Assembly (NCBI RefSeq): GCF_009857885.1
Contig: NZ_WWER01000002.1
Coordinates: 434,001 to 498,000 of the forward strand
DNA from: Pusillimonas sp. TS35
Lineage (GTDB): Bacteria; Pseudomonadota; Gammaproteobacteria; Burkholderiales; Burkholderiaceae_B
Reading direction: 5' to 3'
DNA: 64,000 nucleotides
Position numbers and translations under genes: made by a program. The notes under the pieces were generated by a model. The model was not told where the DNA came from and did not search any database. It was given only the letters and a program-made list of their open reading frames with translations. Shown one piece after another: positions 1 to 9,946 of this stretch. Position 1 is the stretch's first letter, and each line of letters begins with the position of its first letter.

Positions 1-371
1 GCTGCGCGCGCCACGCCGGTCCAGTCGATGCCGCCGTGCTTGTAAAAACTGTCGTCCTCGGCTGCTAGAATGGCCGATTTCATGACATCGGGGATTTCAT
101 CGAAACGCAGCACGTTGCGTCGCTCTTCGCCGAATTCGCCTATAAGGACTTTGTCGGCCGTATAGATGCGCAGGGGCACCCGGGGACGGTAGTCGATCAT
201 GGCGCTCAGGTCGGGCAGATTGGGCCATGCGAGCGCCAGCGCAAGCGACAGCAGTAATGCGCCGCAGACGCCTAGCCCCACCACGAAGATGGCCGCCTTG
301 AACACGAAGCGGCCGATCCATGAATGGGGCGTGCCGGTGCTGTCGTTTTGGGAATTTGTAGAAGAACTCAT
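1..371 (-). CDS. mrcA: Penicillin-binding protein 1A, N-terminal part (partial)
   Basis: Bifunctional class A penicillin-binding protein that polymerises and cross-links peptidoglycan in the periplasm. Only about 123 N-terminal residues are in the window; the gene runs off the left edge. The start ATG is at 369-371 on the minus strand. A short cytoplasmic N-terminus is followed by one membrane anchor (about residues 22-50). The family-typical IYTADKVLIGEFGEERR stretch follows, then the start of the glycosyltransferase domain with AAEDDSFYKHGGID, which contains the catalytic Glu of the EDxxFxxHxG motif. It is divergent from aroK, a common arrangement in proteobacteria. The transpeptidase half cannot be checked here. 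Confidence 0.93.
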   Translation of the reverse strand, partial: MSSSTNSQNDSTGTPHSWIGRFVFKAAIFVVGLGVCGALLLSLALALAWPNLPDLSAMIDYRPRVPLRIYTADKVLIGEFGEERRNVLRFDEIPDVMKSAILAAEDDSFYKHGGIDWTGVARA

Positions 372-485
372 CAAGGGCGATTTTAAGTCTAACCGCGATC
401 AGACTATGATTTGCACAACAGGTTTATGTAACCGAGTGATGCTGGAAGGCCGGGACGGGCGGATTGCAAGTGGGATAATACACAA

Positions 486-1070
486 ATGACTCATTCTTTA
501 CCTGACGGCGAGGCGGGGCCACAGCGCCAGCCTGCCACACCGGCCGCTAGCTGCCCGATATTTCTGGTTGGCATGATGGGGGCGGGCAAAACCACCATCG
601 GCCGCCAGCTTGCACGCTTGCTGCATCGCGAGTTCATCGACCTGGATCATGAACTAGAAGCGCGCTGCGGCGTACGGGTTACGCTGATCTTCGACATTGA
701 AGGCGAAGAAGGGTTCCGCAAACGCGAATCCAGTGTCCTCGAAGAATGCACCCGGCGCCGCGATATCGTACTGGCCACCGGCGGCGGCGCCGTGCTGGCA
801 CCTGAAAACCGTCGTCATCTCAAAGAGCGCGGGCTGGTCGTGTACCTGCGCGCCAGCGCGGATGAGCTCTATCGTCGTGTGGCGCGCGATCGCAGCCGCC
901 CCCTGCTCCAGACGGCAGACCCAAAAGCGCGCCTGCGCGAACTGCTGGCTCAGCGCGAGCCCCTTTATGAAAGCGTGGCCCACATTACGGTCGACACCGG
1001 CGACACCCCCGTGGCGCAGATCGCCCGCAACCTGCTTACCTTGCTGCAGCAACATGAGGTCGAAACATGA
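486..1070 (+). CDS. aroK: Shikimate kinase
   Basis: Phosphorylates shikimate with ATP in the cytoplasmic chorismate pathway. The 194-residue protein has a Walker A loop GMMGAGKTT near residue 30, the substrate-binding stretch [15 protein letters not shown] around residues 75-90, and the GGGAV glycine cluster near residue 100. An arginine-rich lid (RDRSRPLL) lies near residue 140. The N-terminal 25 residues are a poorly conserved extension rich in Pro and Ala, so an internal start is possible, but the ATG at 486 is the one expected. The stop overlaps the aroB start by four bases (ATGA), so the two genes are translationally coupled. Confidence 0.96.
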   Translation: MTHSLPDGEAGPQRQPATPAASCPIFLVGMMGAGKTTIGRQLARLLHREFIDLDHELEARCGVRVTLIFDIEGEEGFRKRESSVLEECTRRRDIVLATGGGAVLAPENRRHLKERGLVVYLRASADELYRRVARDRSRPLLQTADPKARLRELLAQREPLYESVAHITVDTGDTPVAQIARNLLTLLQQHEVET

Positions 1071-2149
1071 TTACCGTGCCTGTTGACACGCCGGGCGGCG
1101 CATATCCCATTCATATCGGTGCAGGCCGGCTCGATGCCCTGGCCCAGAGCATCCCGGCCGATGCTACCGCGATCGCCATCGTCACCAACCCCACCATTGC
1201 TGCGCTGTACGGCACACGTGCCGAGCGTGCCCTGGCGGCCGCGGGCAAGCCGGTGATCCGCATCGAGCTGCCCGATGGCGAAGCCCACAAAGACTGGCAG
1301 ACCCTGAACTTGATCTTCGATGCGCTGCTGCGACACAAGTTCGACCGCAAGGCGGTTCTGGTGGCGCTGGGTGGCGGCGTCATCGGCGACATGTGCGGCT
1401 TCGCGGCCGCCAGCTATATGCGCGGCATCCGCTTCGTCCAAGTGCCCACCACGCTGCTGGCGCAGGTGGACTCCTCGGTGGGCGGCAAAACAGCCATCAA
1501 TCATCCTTTGGGCAAGAACATGATCGGCGCGTTTTATCAGCCGATCGCGGTCGAGATCGATACAGACGTGCTGGCCAGCCTGCCCGCGCGCGAAATCTCC
1601 GCCGGCCTGGCCGAGGTGGTGAAGTATGGCCTGATCATCGACCGCTCGTTTTTCGAGTGGTGCGAGGCAAATGCGGCGGGTATGCGGGCCCTGGAGCCCG
1701 AGGCAATCGCCTATGCCATTCGTCGCTCATGTGAACTCAAGGCTTACGTGGTGTCGCAGGACGAACGCGAATCCGGACTGCGGGCCATTCTCAATCTGGG
1801 CCATACCTTCGGCCATGCGATCGAATCCGGCCTGGGCTATGGCGTATGGCTGCATGGCGAAGCCGTGGGCTGTGGCATGGTTCAGGCTGCGGAACTTTCC
1901 GCGTTGGAGCTGGGTCTGCCGCAGGCCGATGTGCAGCGGGTGCGCGACATGGTGCAGGCCATAGGCTGCCCTGTCTCGCCGCCTGATCTCGGCCTGGCCC
2001 GCTGGCTTGACTTGATGCAGGTGGATAAAAAGGCAGAGGGCGGGCAAATACGGTTTGTGTTGCTGCCCGAGGTCGGTAAAGCCTGCGTACAGCCGGCCGC
2101 CGAAGCGGCGCTGCACGAAGTGCTGGCCCGAGCGGGCGCGCCGGCCTGA
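1067..2149 (+). CDS. aroB: 3-dehydroquinate synthase
   Basis: Converts DAHP to 3-dehydroquinate, the first ring-forming step of the chorismate pathway, using NAD and a divalent metal. At 360 residues the length is normal. The NAD-binding [13 protein letters not shown] stretch is near residue 105 and is followed by [20 protein letters not shown]. The metal ligands are visible as the Glu in [10 protein letters not shown] and the His residues in [10 protein letters not shown] and LHGEAV. It overlaps aroK by four bases and is followed after 16 bases by dgt, so aroK-aroB-dgt is probably one operon. Confidence 0.97.
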   Translation: MITVPVDTPGGAYPIHIGAGRLDALAQSIPADATAIAIVTNPTIAALYGTRAERALAAAGKPVIRIELPDGEAHKDWQTLNLIFDALLRHKFDRKAVLVALGGGVIGDMCGFAAASYMRGIRFVQVPTTLLAQVDSSVGGKTAINHPLGKNMIGAFYQPIAVEIDTDVLASLPAREISAGLAEVVKYGLIIDRSFFEWCEANAAGMRALEPEAIAYAIRRSCELKAYVVSQDERESGLRAILNLGHTFGHAIESGLGYGVWLHGEAVGCGMVQAAELSALELGLPQADVQRVRDMVQAIGCPVSPPDLGLARWLDLMQVDKKAEGGQIRFVLLPEVGKACVQPAAEAALHEVLARAGAPA

Positions 2150-2165
2150 CGCGCCGGAGGCAAGA

Positions 2166-3279
<1,114 letters not shown>

Positions 3280-3308
<29 letters not shown>

Positions 3309-6180
3309 AGGTCGGCACCGGGCCTGGTGAGGGCGTGTCTTGGTGGCGCCGCAGCAGCGGTGCAAGATAGCGGCCGGTGTGGCTGCCGGCCGTGGCTGCG
3401 ATATCGCGCGGCGTACCCTGTGCAATGATGCGCCCGCCTCCGTCGCCGCCTTCGGGGCCCATGTCCACCACCCAATCCGCCGCCTTGATCATGTCCAGGT
3501 TGTGCTCAATGACGACAACCGTATTGCCGCCTTCCACCAGCTTGCGCAGCACATCCAGCAGCAGGGCAATATCCTGGAAATGCAGGCCCGTGGTGGGTTC
3601 GTCGAGAATGTACAGGGTGCGCCCGGTGCTGCGCTTGGATAATTCCAGCGAAAGCTTCACGCGTTGCGCTTCACCGCCCGACAGCGTGGTGGCGCTTTGG
3701 CCCAGCCGCAGATAAGACAGGCCAACGTCCATCAGCGTTGTCAGCTTGCGCGCCACCGAAGGCACGGCGTCGAAATAATCCAGCGCCTGCGCGACGGTCA
3801 GGTCCAGCACCTGGTTGATGTTGCGGCCGCGGTAGCGGATATCCAGGGTTTCGCGGTTGTAGCGCTTGCCGCTGCATACGTCGCAGGGCACATACATGTC
3901 GGGCAGAAAGTGCATCTCCACTTTGACCACACCGTCGCCCTGGCACGCTTCGCATCGGCCGCCCTTGACGTTGAACGAGAACCGGCCCGGGTCGTAGCCG
4001 CGCGTGCGTGACTCGGGCACACCGGCAAAGAGTTCGCGGATGGGTGTGAACATGCCCGTATACGTGGCCGGATTGCTGCGTGGCGTGCGGCCGATGGGGC
4101 TCTGGTCTACGTTGATGATTTTGTCGAAATGCTCCAGGCCTTCCAGTGTGTCGTAGGGCGCTGGCTCGGTCTGGGCGCGGTGCAGCTTCTGTGCCACAGC
4201 GGTGGCCAACGTGTCATTGATCAGGGTGGATTTACCCGACCCTGAGACGCCCGTGATGCACACCAGGCGCCCGGCGGGGATGGCCAGGTCGACGTTCTTC
4301 AGGTTATTGCCGCGCGCGCCCTTGAGCACCAGCCAGTCCTGGTCTGGTGTAACGGGCCGGTGCGTGCCGATATTGATACGGCGCGCGCCGGTAAGGTATT
4401 GGCCGGTCAGTGAGTTGGGGTTGGCGGCGAGCTCGATGGGGCTGCCTTGCGCCACGATCTGCCCGCCATGCTCGCCTGCGCCAGGCCCCATGTCCAACAC
4501 AAAATCGGCGGCCCGTATCATGTCTTCGTCGTGTTCCACCACGATCACGCTGTTACCCAGGTCGCGCAGGTCATGCAGGGTGTGGATCAGGCGATCGTTG
4601 TCCCGCTGGTGCAGGCCGATAGAGGGCTCGTCCAGTACGTACATCACGCCCGTCAGGCCCGAGCCGATCTGGCTGGCCAGGCGGATGCGCTGCGCTTCGC
4701 CACCCGAGATCGTGTCGGCACTGCGGTCGAGCGACAGGTAATTGAGCCCGACATTATTCAGAAACTGCAGCCGAGCTTCGATTTCGCGCACAATGCGTTG
4801 GGCGATTTCTTTCTTGGCGCCCGTTAGCGCCAGATTCTGGAACCACGACAGGCAAGTCGCCAGCGACAGTGCCTCGATTTCGTAGATCGCGCGACCGCCG
4901 TCGCCGGGCCCGCCGCCCAACAGCACGTTGCGTGCTTCGGGCCGCAGACGCGAGCCGTGGCAATCGGGGCACACTTTGATTTGGCGGTATTTGCCCAGCT
5001 CTTCGCGCACTGCGCTGGAGTCAGTTTCGCGCCAGCGACGCTCCAGATTGGGCAAGACGCCTTCAAATGGGTGCTTCTTGACGGTGGTGCGGCCTTTCTC
5101 GTTGATGTACAGAAACGATATCTGCTCGTCGCCCGAGCCGTACAGCACCCGCTGGCGGATGTCTTCCGGCAGCGCCTCAAAGGGTGTGTCCAGGTCGAAG
5201 CCGTAATGCGCGGCCAGGCTGGCAAGCAGCGTATGCGTAAAGGCATTGCGCTTGTCCCAGCCGCTGATAGCACCGCTGGCCAGACTAAGCTCAGGGAAGG
5301 CGACCACCCGCCTGGGATCGAACACTTCAACGACGCCCAGACCGTCACAGGTGGGGCAGGCGCCGATGGGATTGTTGAAACTGAACAGCCGCGGCTCGAG
5401 CTCAGTGAGGCTGTAATGGCAGACGGGGCAGGCGTAGCGGCTGGAAAACGGTATTTCCTCACCGTTGTCCATGTTGAGCGCAATGGCGCGCCCATCAGCC
5501 AGCTTGATTGCAGTTTCAAAGCTTTCGGCCAGGCGCTGCTGGCTTTCGGGCCGTATGCGCAGACGGTCCACCACAACGTCCAGGTCGTGCTTTTCGGTTT
5601 TCTTGAGCGGCGGCTGCTCGTCGATGGACACCATTTCGCCGTCGATGCGCAGGCGCACAAAGCCCTGTGCCTGCAACCCAGCGCATTCTTCTTCGAAACT
5701 GCCCTTGCGCGCGCGGGCAATGGGCGCCAGGATGGCCACCCTGGTTTCGGGAGCCAGAGCCAGCACCTTGTCGACCATCTGGCTCACACTCTGCGCCTGC
5801 AGGGGTAAGGCGTGATCAGGGCAATAGGGGGTGCCCACACGGGCGTACAGAAGGCGCAGGTAATCGTGGATTTCTGTGATCGTGCCCACAGTGGATCGCG
5901 GGTTGTGGCCCGCGGACTTCTGTTCGATCGAAATGGCCGGCGACAGGCCCTCGATCAAGTCCACGTCAGGCTTGTCCATCAGTTGCAGAAACTGGCGCGC
6001 ATAGGCCGACAGGCTTTCGACGTAGCGCCGCTGGCCCTCCGCGTACAGCGTGTCAAATGCCAGCGACGACTTGCCCGAACCCGACAGCCCCGTGACCACG
6101 ACCAGCTTGCGCCGGGGCAGATCCACGGAGATGTTCTTGAGGTTGTGCGTCCGGGCGCCACGGATGCGTATCGATTCCAT
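3280..6180 (-). CDS. uvrA: UvrABC excision nuclease subunit A
   Basis: Damage-recognition ATPase of nucleotide excision repair, working with UvrB and UvrC. I start it at the ATG whose complement is 6178-6180, giving [17 protein letters not shown], the usual UvrA N-terminus; a TTG 48 bases upstream would only add a non-conserved extension. The protein is about 966 residues with two ABC ATPase modules. The first has Walker [10 protein letters not shown] near residue 30 and signature ISGGEAQRI. The second has GVSGSGKST and LSGGEAQRV. Zinc-finger cysteines are present (CPVCHYS with CPTCDGLG, and CEACQGDG with CDVCSGKR). The C-terminus is slightly longer than usual and overlaps dgt. No LexA-type box was seen upstream. 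Confidence 0.97.
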
Positions 6181-6329
6181 ATGCTTGCTGTCTGGCTCTG
6201 TCTGGCTGGTTGCGTGCGGGGATTTCAAAAGGCCAACTTGTTACTATAACGCGCCGGGCCATCCATCGCCCGTGCCACCCTGGCCGGCACGCGCGCGGCG
6301 GGCCTTATGGTTTAATTGATCGTTCCCTT

Positions 6330-7538
6330 ATGAGCACGCACAACTCCTCCTCCACGCAAAGGCCTCGCGCCAAACTGCGGCTTACGCCTACAGAGCGCCG
6401 GGCCAGTGTCATGCTGGCCATGCTGTTTGCCGCCCGTATGCTGGGCCTGTTTCTGCTGACGCCGGTGTTCGCCGTGGTGGCGCAGACGCTGCCGGGGGGC
6501 AACGATGCCGCACGTGTCGGCCTGGCACTTGGGGCATACGGCCTTACCCAGGCTGTGATGCAGATTCCGCTCGGCATGGCGTCCGACCGCTACGGCCGCC
6601 GTCCGGTCATCATCTTCGGGATGCTGTTGTTCATCATCGGCGGGGTCATCTGTGCGCTGGCCGAAAACATCAACTGGGTGCTTGCCGGGCGCATCATCCA
6701 GGGCCTGGGCGCCGTATCGGCGGCCATCACCGCCTGGGTGGCCGATGCCACCCGCCCCGAGGTGCGCACACGCGCCATGGCCATGGTGGGCGGCTCTATC
6801 GGCATATCCTTCGCCGTATCGCTTGTGCTCTCGCCCATGCTGGTGGGCGAATTCGGCCTCTCGGGCCTGTTCTGGGCCATTAGCCTGCTGGGCTTCGCCT
6901 GTCTGTTGATCGCCGCCTTCGCGGTGCCGTCCGTGCCCCAGGCTGGCACGCCCATCGTGCAGGCCAGCCCGCGCGATGTACTCGGGCACACCGACCTGCT
7001 GCGCCTGAATTTCGGTGTGTTCTGCCTGCACTTCATCTTGATGGCGCTGTTCATCGTGGCGCCCGGCCTGCTTGAAAAGCTGGGTGGGTATGCGTCGTCC
7101 AGCCTATGGGAAGTCTACCTGCCTGTCATTTTGCTGTCCTTCGTGCTGATGGTGCCTGCGGTGTTCTACACCGAAACACGGCACGCCCACAAAGTCGCCC
7201 TTGAGATCTCGGTGGCGGCGCTGGTCGTGGTGCTGGCGCTCATGCCGCTGGCCAGCCAGAGCTTCCTGGCCATTGTTGTGGCCCTCATCGGTTTTTTTAT
7301 CGCTTTCAATATTCTCGAAGCGCTGCAGCCTTCCCTGGTGTCGCGCGTTGCGCCGCCTGAATACAAAGGCTTGGCGCTGGGCTTCTATAACACGGCCCAG
7401 TCCCTGGGGGTTTTCCTGGGGGGCGCCACTGGCGGGCTACTGGCCGCGAGCGGCCGCAGCTCGGCGGTATTCCTGCTGGCCTCCGGCCTGGCTTTCGTCT
7501 GGTTTCTCACCTCGCGCGGCTTCCGTCAACCCAACTGA
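6330..7538 (+). CDS. Major facilitator superfamily transporter (multidrug-efflux-like)
   Basis: A 402-residue inner-membrane transporter with about 12 hydrophobic segments. The loop 2-3 MFS signature is visible as ASDRYGRRPVI near residue 75. The family is commonly annotated as an arabinose-efflux or Bcr/CflA-like drug exporter; the substrate cannot be told from sequence. The start at ATG 6330 gives a short Ser/Thr-rich tail before the first helix. An in-frame frame extends upstream to 6210 but overlaps the uvrA promoter region and has no conserved content. The order uvrA, MFS, ssb is common in Burkholderiales, so it is probably an old neighbour rather than a functional partner. Confidence 0.9.
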   Translation: MSTHNSSSTQRPRAKLRLTPTERRASVMLAMLFAARMLGLFLLTPVFAVVAQTLPGGNDAARVGLALGAYGLTQAVMQIPLGMASDRYGRRPVIIFGMLLFIIGGVICALAENINWVLAGRIIQGLGAVSAAITAWVADATRPEVRTRAMAMVGGSIGISFAVSLVLSPMLVGEFGLSGLFWAISLLGFACLLIAAFAVPSVPQAGTPIVQASPRDVLGHTDLLRLNFGVFCLHFILMALFIVAPGLLEKLGGYASSSLWEVYLPVILLSFVLMVPAVFYTETRHAHKVALEISVAALVVVLALMPLASQSFLAIVVALIGFFIAFNILEALQPSLVSRVAPPEYKGLALGFYNTAQSLGVFLGGATGGLLAASGRSSAVFLLASGLAFVWFLTSRGFRQPN

Positions 7539-7708
7539 CCAGGCGGGGCTGTTTTGTCATGCGTGCTTGTACCAAGGCTGGTGGAAAGGCGCGGATTTAT
7601 CGTCGATAATGATGCATTGGCCGGCCGTGGTTTTCGCCCGGTCTTCTTCAAATAGCCGTCGTGGTTATTGCGCGCGCCGGTTTTCCAGTTCTCATAGGTA
7701 TTACTGTC

Positions 7709-8200
7709 ATGGCCTCAGTCAACAAAGTCATTCTCGTCGGCAACCTCGGCCGCGACCCCGAAGTCCGCTACAGCCCCGACGGCGCGGCTATCTGCAATGT
7801 TTCGATCGCCACCACATCGACATGGAAAGACAAGGCCACCGGCGAACGCCGTGAAGAAACCGAGTGGCACCGCGTCGTGTTCTACAACCGCCTGGCCGAA
7901 ATCGCCGGCGAATACCTGCGCAAGGGCCGTTCCGTCTACGTCGAAGGCCGCCTCAAAACCCGCAAGTGGCAAGACAAAGAAACGGGGCAAGATCGCTTCA
8001 GCACCGATATCGTTGCCGACCAAATGCAGATGCTCGGCGGCCGTGAAGGCGGCGAAATGGGCGGCGGCGGTGGTGGCGGCGATTTCAACCAGGCACCTCC
8101 CCAGCGCAGCCAGCGCCCGGCGCAGCAGCAGCAACGTGGCGCCGCACCCCAGTCCGCCCCCGCAAACCTGGCCGACATGGACGACGATATTCCGTTCTAA
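7709..8200 (+). CDS. ssb: Single-stranded DNA-binding protein
   Basis: Binds single-stranded DNA during replication, recombination and repair. The 163-residue protein starts at ATG 7709 ([20 protein letters not shown]), the usual start; the upstream 16 codons are not conserved. The OB fold spans about residues 1-110. It is followed by a Gly-rich then Gln/Pro-rich flexible linker. The acidic C-terminal tip DMDDDIPF recruits partner proteins. A strong terminator follows directly. No LexA box was found in the 170-base upstream gap. Confidence 0.97.
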   Translation: MASVNKVILVGNLGRDPEVRYSPDGAAICNVSIATTSTWKDKATGERREETEWHRVVFYNRLAEIAGEYLRKGRSVYVEGRLKTRKWQDKETGQDRFSTDIVADQMQMLGGREGGEMGGGGGGGDFNQAPPQRSQRPAQQQQRGAAPQSAPANLADMDDDIPF

Positions 8201-8258
8201 GGTAGCCCCGGGGCAGCGTCGCGAACCAACCACCGGCGCGCCTTGGGCTTATGGTCTA

Positions 8259-8300
8259 CGCCCCAAAAATTGAACATGGCTTCAATTTTTGGGGCGTTTT
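8259..8300 (+). terminator. Rho-independent terminator of ssb
   Basis: A perfect 16-base-pair stem (8259-8274 with 8281-8296) closes a six-base loop and is followed by TTTT. The stem begins CGCCCC and ends in an A/T-rich half. It lies 58 bases after the ssb stop. It may also stop transcription from the leftward SDR gene that ends at 8351. Confidence 0.93.
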
Positions 8301-8350
8301 GCATGCAAAATGCGATAAAACGCCGTGCTGGGTGTACTTGAGCTTCATGC

Positions 8351-9112
8351 TCAGGTCATCAACCACCCGCCCGCCACATCCAGTATCTGGCCCGTTACAA
8401 ACCGCGCTTGGTCTGACGCAAAAAAAACGCAGGCGTCCGCAACCTCCTCAGGCGTGCCCAGGCGTTTCAGGGCTGTGACCTGTGCGACAGCATCGTTGGT
8501 TTCCTGGGATACCATTTTCAGCAAGGGCGTGCTGATGCGGCCGGGCGCCAGGCCATTGACGGTGATGTTGTATTCGCCCAGGTCAGCGGCCCAGTGCCGT
8601 GTCGCTCCGATCAGTGCCGCCTTGGTGGCGGCGTAATGGGCGGCGACGATATCGCAGTAGGCCTTGCCTGCCACGGACGACATATTGATGATGCGCCCTT
8701 CGCGCTTGCGCATCATGTCCGGCGCGGCGAGCCGGGTCATATAGAAGGCGCTGTTCAGGTTGACCGACACCACGGTATCCCATTCCTGCGGCGGCATCTC
8801 CCAGACCTTTAATGCCCTGCCGTTCTGTTTGGGCGAGATGCCTACGTTATTGACCAGGATATCGACGGCGCCAAGCTCTGCCTTGATGGCGGAAAAAGCC
8901 GCTTCGCATTCGGTAAATTCGCCAACGTTGGCGCTTACGTACAGCACTTTGTGGCCGGCCGCCTTCAGTTCCGTTTCCAGGGCCTTGCCTGCACCGGCAT
9001 TGGTGTCGACCATGCCCACGCGGGCGCCTTCGGTGACTAGGGCTCTGACGATGGCGGAACCGATGCCGCCTGCGGCGCCTGTGACCAGTGCAGTCTTATT
9101 CTCGAATTTCAT
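8351..9112 (-). CDS. Short-chain dehydrogenase/reductase
   Basis: NAD(P)-dependent oxidoreductase of the classical SDR family, 253 residues. It shows the cofactor motif TGAAGGIGSA near residue 12, the NNVG motif near residue 88, the catalytic Tyr and Lys in HYAATKAAL near residue 155, and the C-terminal TGQILDVAGGW. The start has a ribosome-binding sequence AAGGA. It is the last gene of the leftward importer operon (9112-13878), which suggests it oxidises or reduces a hydroxyl or keto group of the imported compound. The substrate is unknown. Confidence 0.9.
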   Translation of the reverse strand: MKFENKTALVTGAAGGIGSAIVRALVTEGARVGMVDTNAGAGKALETELKAAGHKVLYVSANVGEFTECEAAFSAIKAELGAVDILVNNVGISPKQNGRALKVWEMPPQEWDTVVSVNLNSAFYMTRLAAPDMMRKREGRIINMSSVAGKAYCDIVAAHYAATKAALIGATRHWAADLGEYNITVNGLAPGRISTPLLKMVSQETNDAVAQVTALKRLGTPEEVADACVFFASDQARFVTGQILDVAGGWLMT

Positions 9113-9222
9113 GCTTCATCCTTGATGTTCAGCGCGGTCCTGCCGATATGCCGGTTGCTCGCCGTCGCCGCCGCCGTCGCCGTCGCAAATGGCCATGATC
9201 GATGCTTGACTGGCTTCAGCAT
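9109..9222 (-). CDS. Possible 37-residue small protein upstream of the SDR
   Basis: A short frame begins at an ATG (complement 9220-9222) behind a GGGAAG ribosome-binding-like sequence and ends in an ATGA overlap with the SDR start. It contains a low-complexity ATATAAATAS segment that comes from a GCCGTC-type DNA repeat. It may be a coupling peptide or simply spacer. There is no recognisable domain and the call is weak. Confidence 0.25.
   Translation of the reverse strand: MLKPVKHRSWPFATATAAATASNRHIGRTALNIKDEA
9161..9186. repeat. Short GCCGTC/GCCGCC tandem repeat
   Basis: Four hexamer units (GCCGTC, GCCGCC, GCCGTC, GCCGTC) plus two bases lie in the 129-base gap between livF and the SDR gene. 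Such a tract can slip and change length. No function can be assigned. Confidence 0.6.
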
Positions 9223-9241
9223 GTTTACTTCCCGCTTGCTC

Positions 9242-9946
9242 TTAGTGGCCCAGATAGGCCTTTTTGATATGTGCGCTGCCCAGAAGCTCTTCACCGGTGC
9301 CCGTCATGACGATGGCGCCGTTCTCGAGTACGTAGCCGCGATCGGCCAGGCGCAGCGTCTTGAACACGTTCTGCTCAACAAGCAGTACAGTCACGCCGTG
9401 GTTGGTGATGTCGCGCACAATATCGAACATCTGTTGCACCAGAATCGGTGAGAGCCCGAGCGAGGGCTCGTCGAACATGAGCAGCTTGGGATCGGCCATC
9501 ATTCCGCGTGCGATGGCCACCATTTGCTGTTCGCCGCCCGACAGGGAGCCTGCCAACTGGTTCAGGCGCTCCTTGACCCTAGGAAAGAGTTGCAGCACCT
9601 CTTCCATTTTCTGGTTGACGATAGGCCGTGCCGAGCGTTTGAACGAACCCATGATGAGGTTGTCGCGCACGGTGAAGTTGGGAAACAGCTGCCGCCCTTC
9701 AGGAATCATGCTGATGCCGCTTTCCACGATGTCATGGGTGTTTTTGCCGGCCAGATTCTGGCCTTCGAACTCTATGGTGCCCGACATGGCGGGAATAACG
9801 CCGCATAATGTTTTCAGCGTCGTAGTCTTGCCCGCGCCATTAGCGCCGATCAAGGTGACGATCTCGCCTTTGTTGACTTCAAAATTCAGGCCGTTGAGTA
9901 TCTGTGTCTTGCCATAGCCCGAATGCAGATTGGAAACCTTAAGCAT
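9242..9946 (-). CDS. livF: Branched-chain-type ABC transporter ATP-binding protein LivF
   Basis: Second ATPase of a hydrophobic amino acid (HAAT)-family ABC importer. At 234 residues, with the start at MLKVSNLHSGYGKTQ, it has Walker A GANGAGKTT near residue 35, signature LSGGEQQMVAIA near residue 135, Walker B LLMFDEPSLGL and the switch His in LLVEQNV. The start overlaps the end of the upstream LivMG gene by eight bases, so the operon is tightly coupled. Such transporters carry branched-chain amino acids but also many aromatic and short organic acids, so the substrate is open. Confidence 0.93.
   Translation of the reverse strand: MLKVSNLHSGYGKTQILNGLNFEVNKGEIVTLIGANGAGKTTTLKTLCGVIPAMSGTIEFEGQNLAGKNTHDIVESGISMIPEGRQLFPNFTVRDNLIMGSFKRSARPIVNQKMEEVLQLFPRVKERLNQLAGSLSGGEQQMVAIARGMMADPKLLMFDEPSLGLSPILVQQMFDIVRDITNHGVTVLLVEQNVFKTLRLADRGYVLENGAIVMTGTGEELLGSAHIKKAYLGH

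Noticed and set aside
6181-6329. Possible LexA box upstream of uvrA and in the ssb promoter region
   Set aside because: No CTGT-N8-ACAG pattern was found; the repeated CTGTCTGG near 6188-6206 lacks the second half-site.
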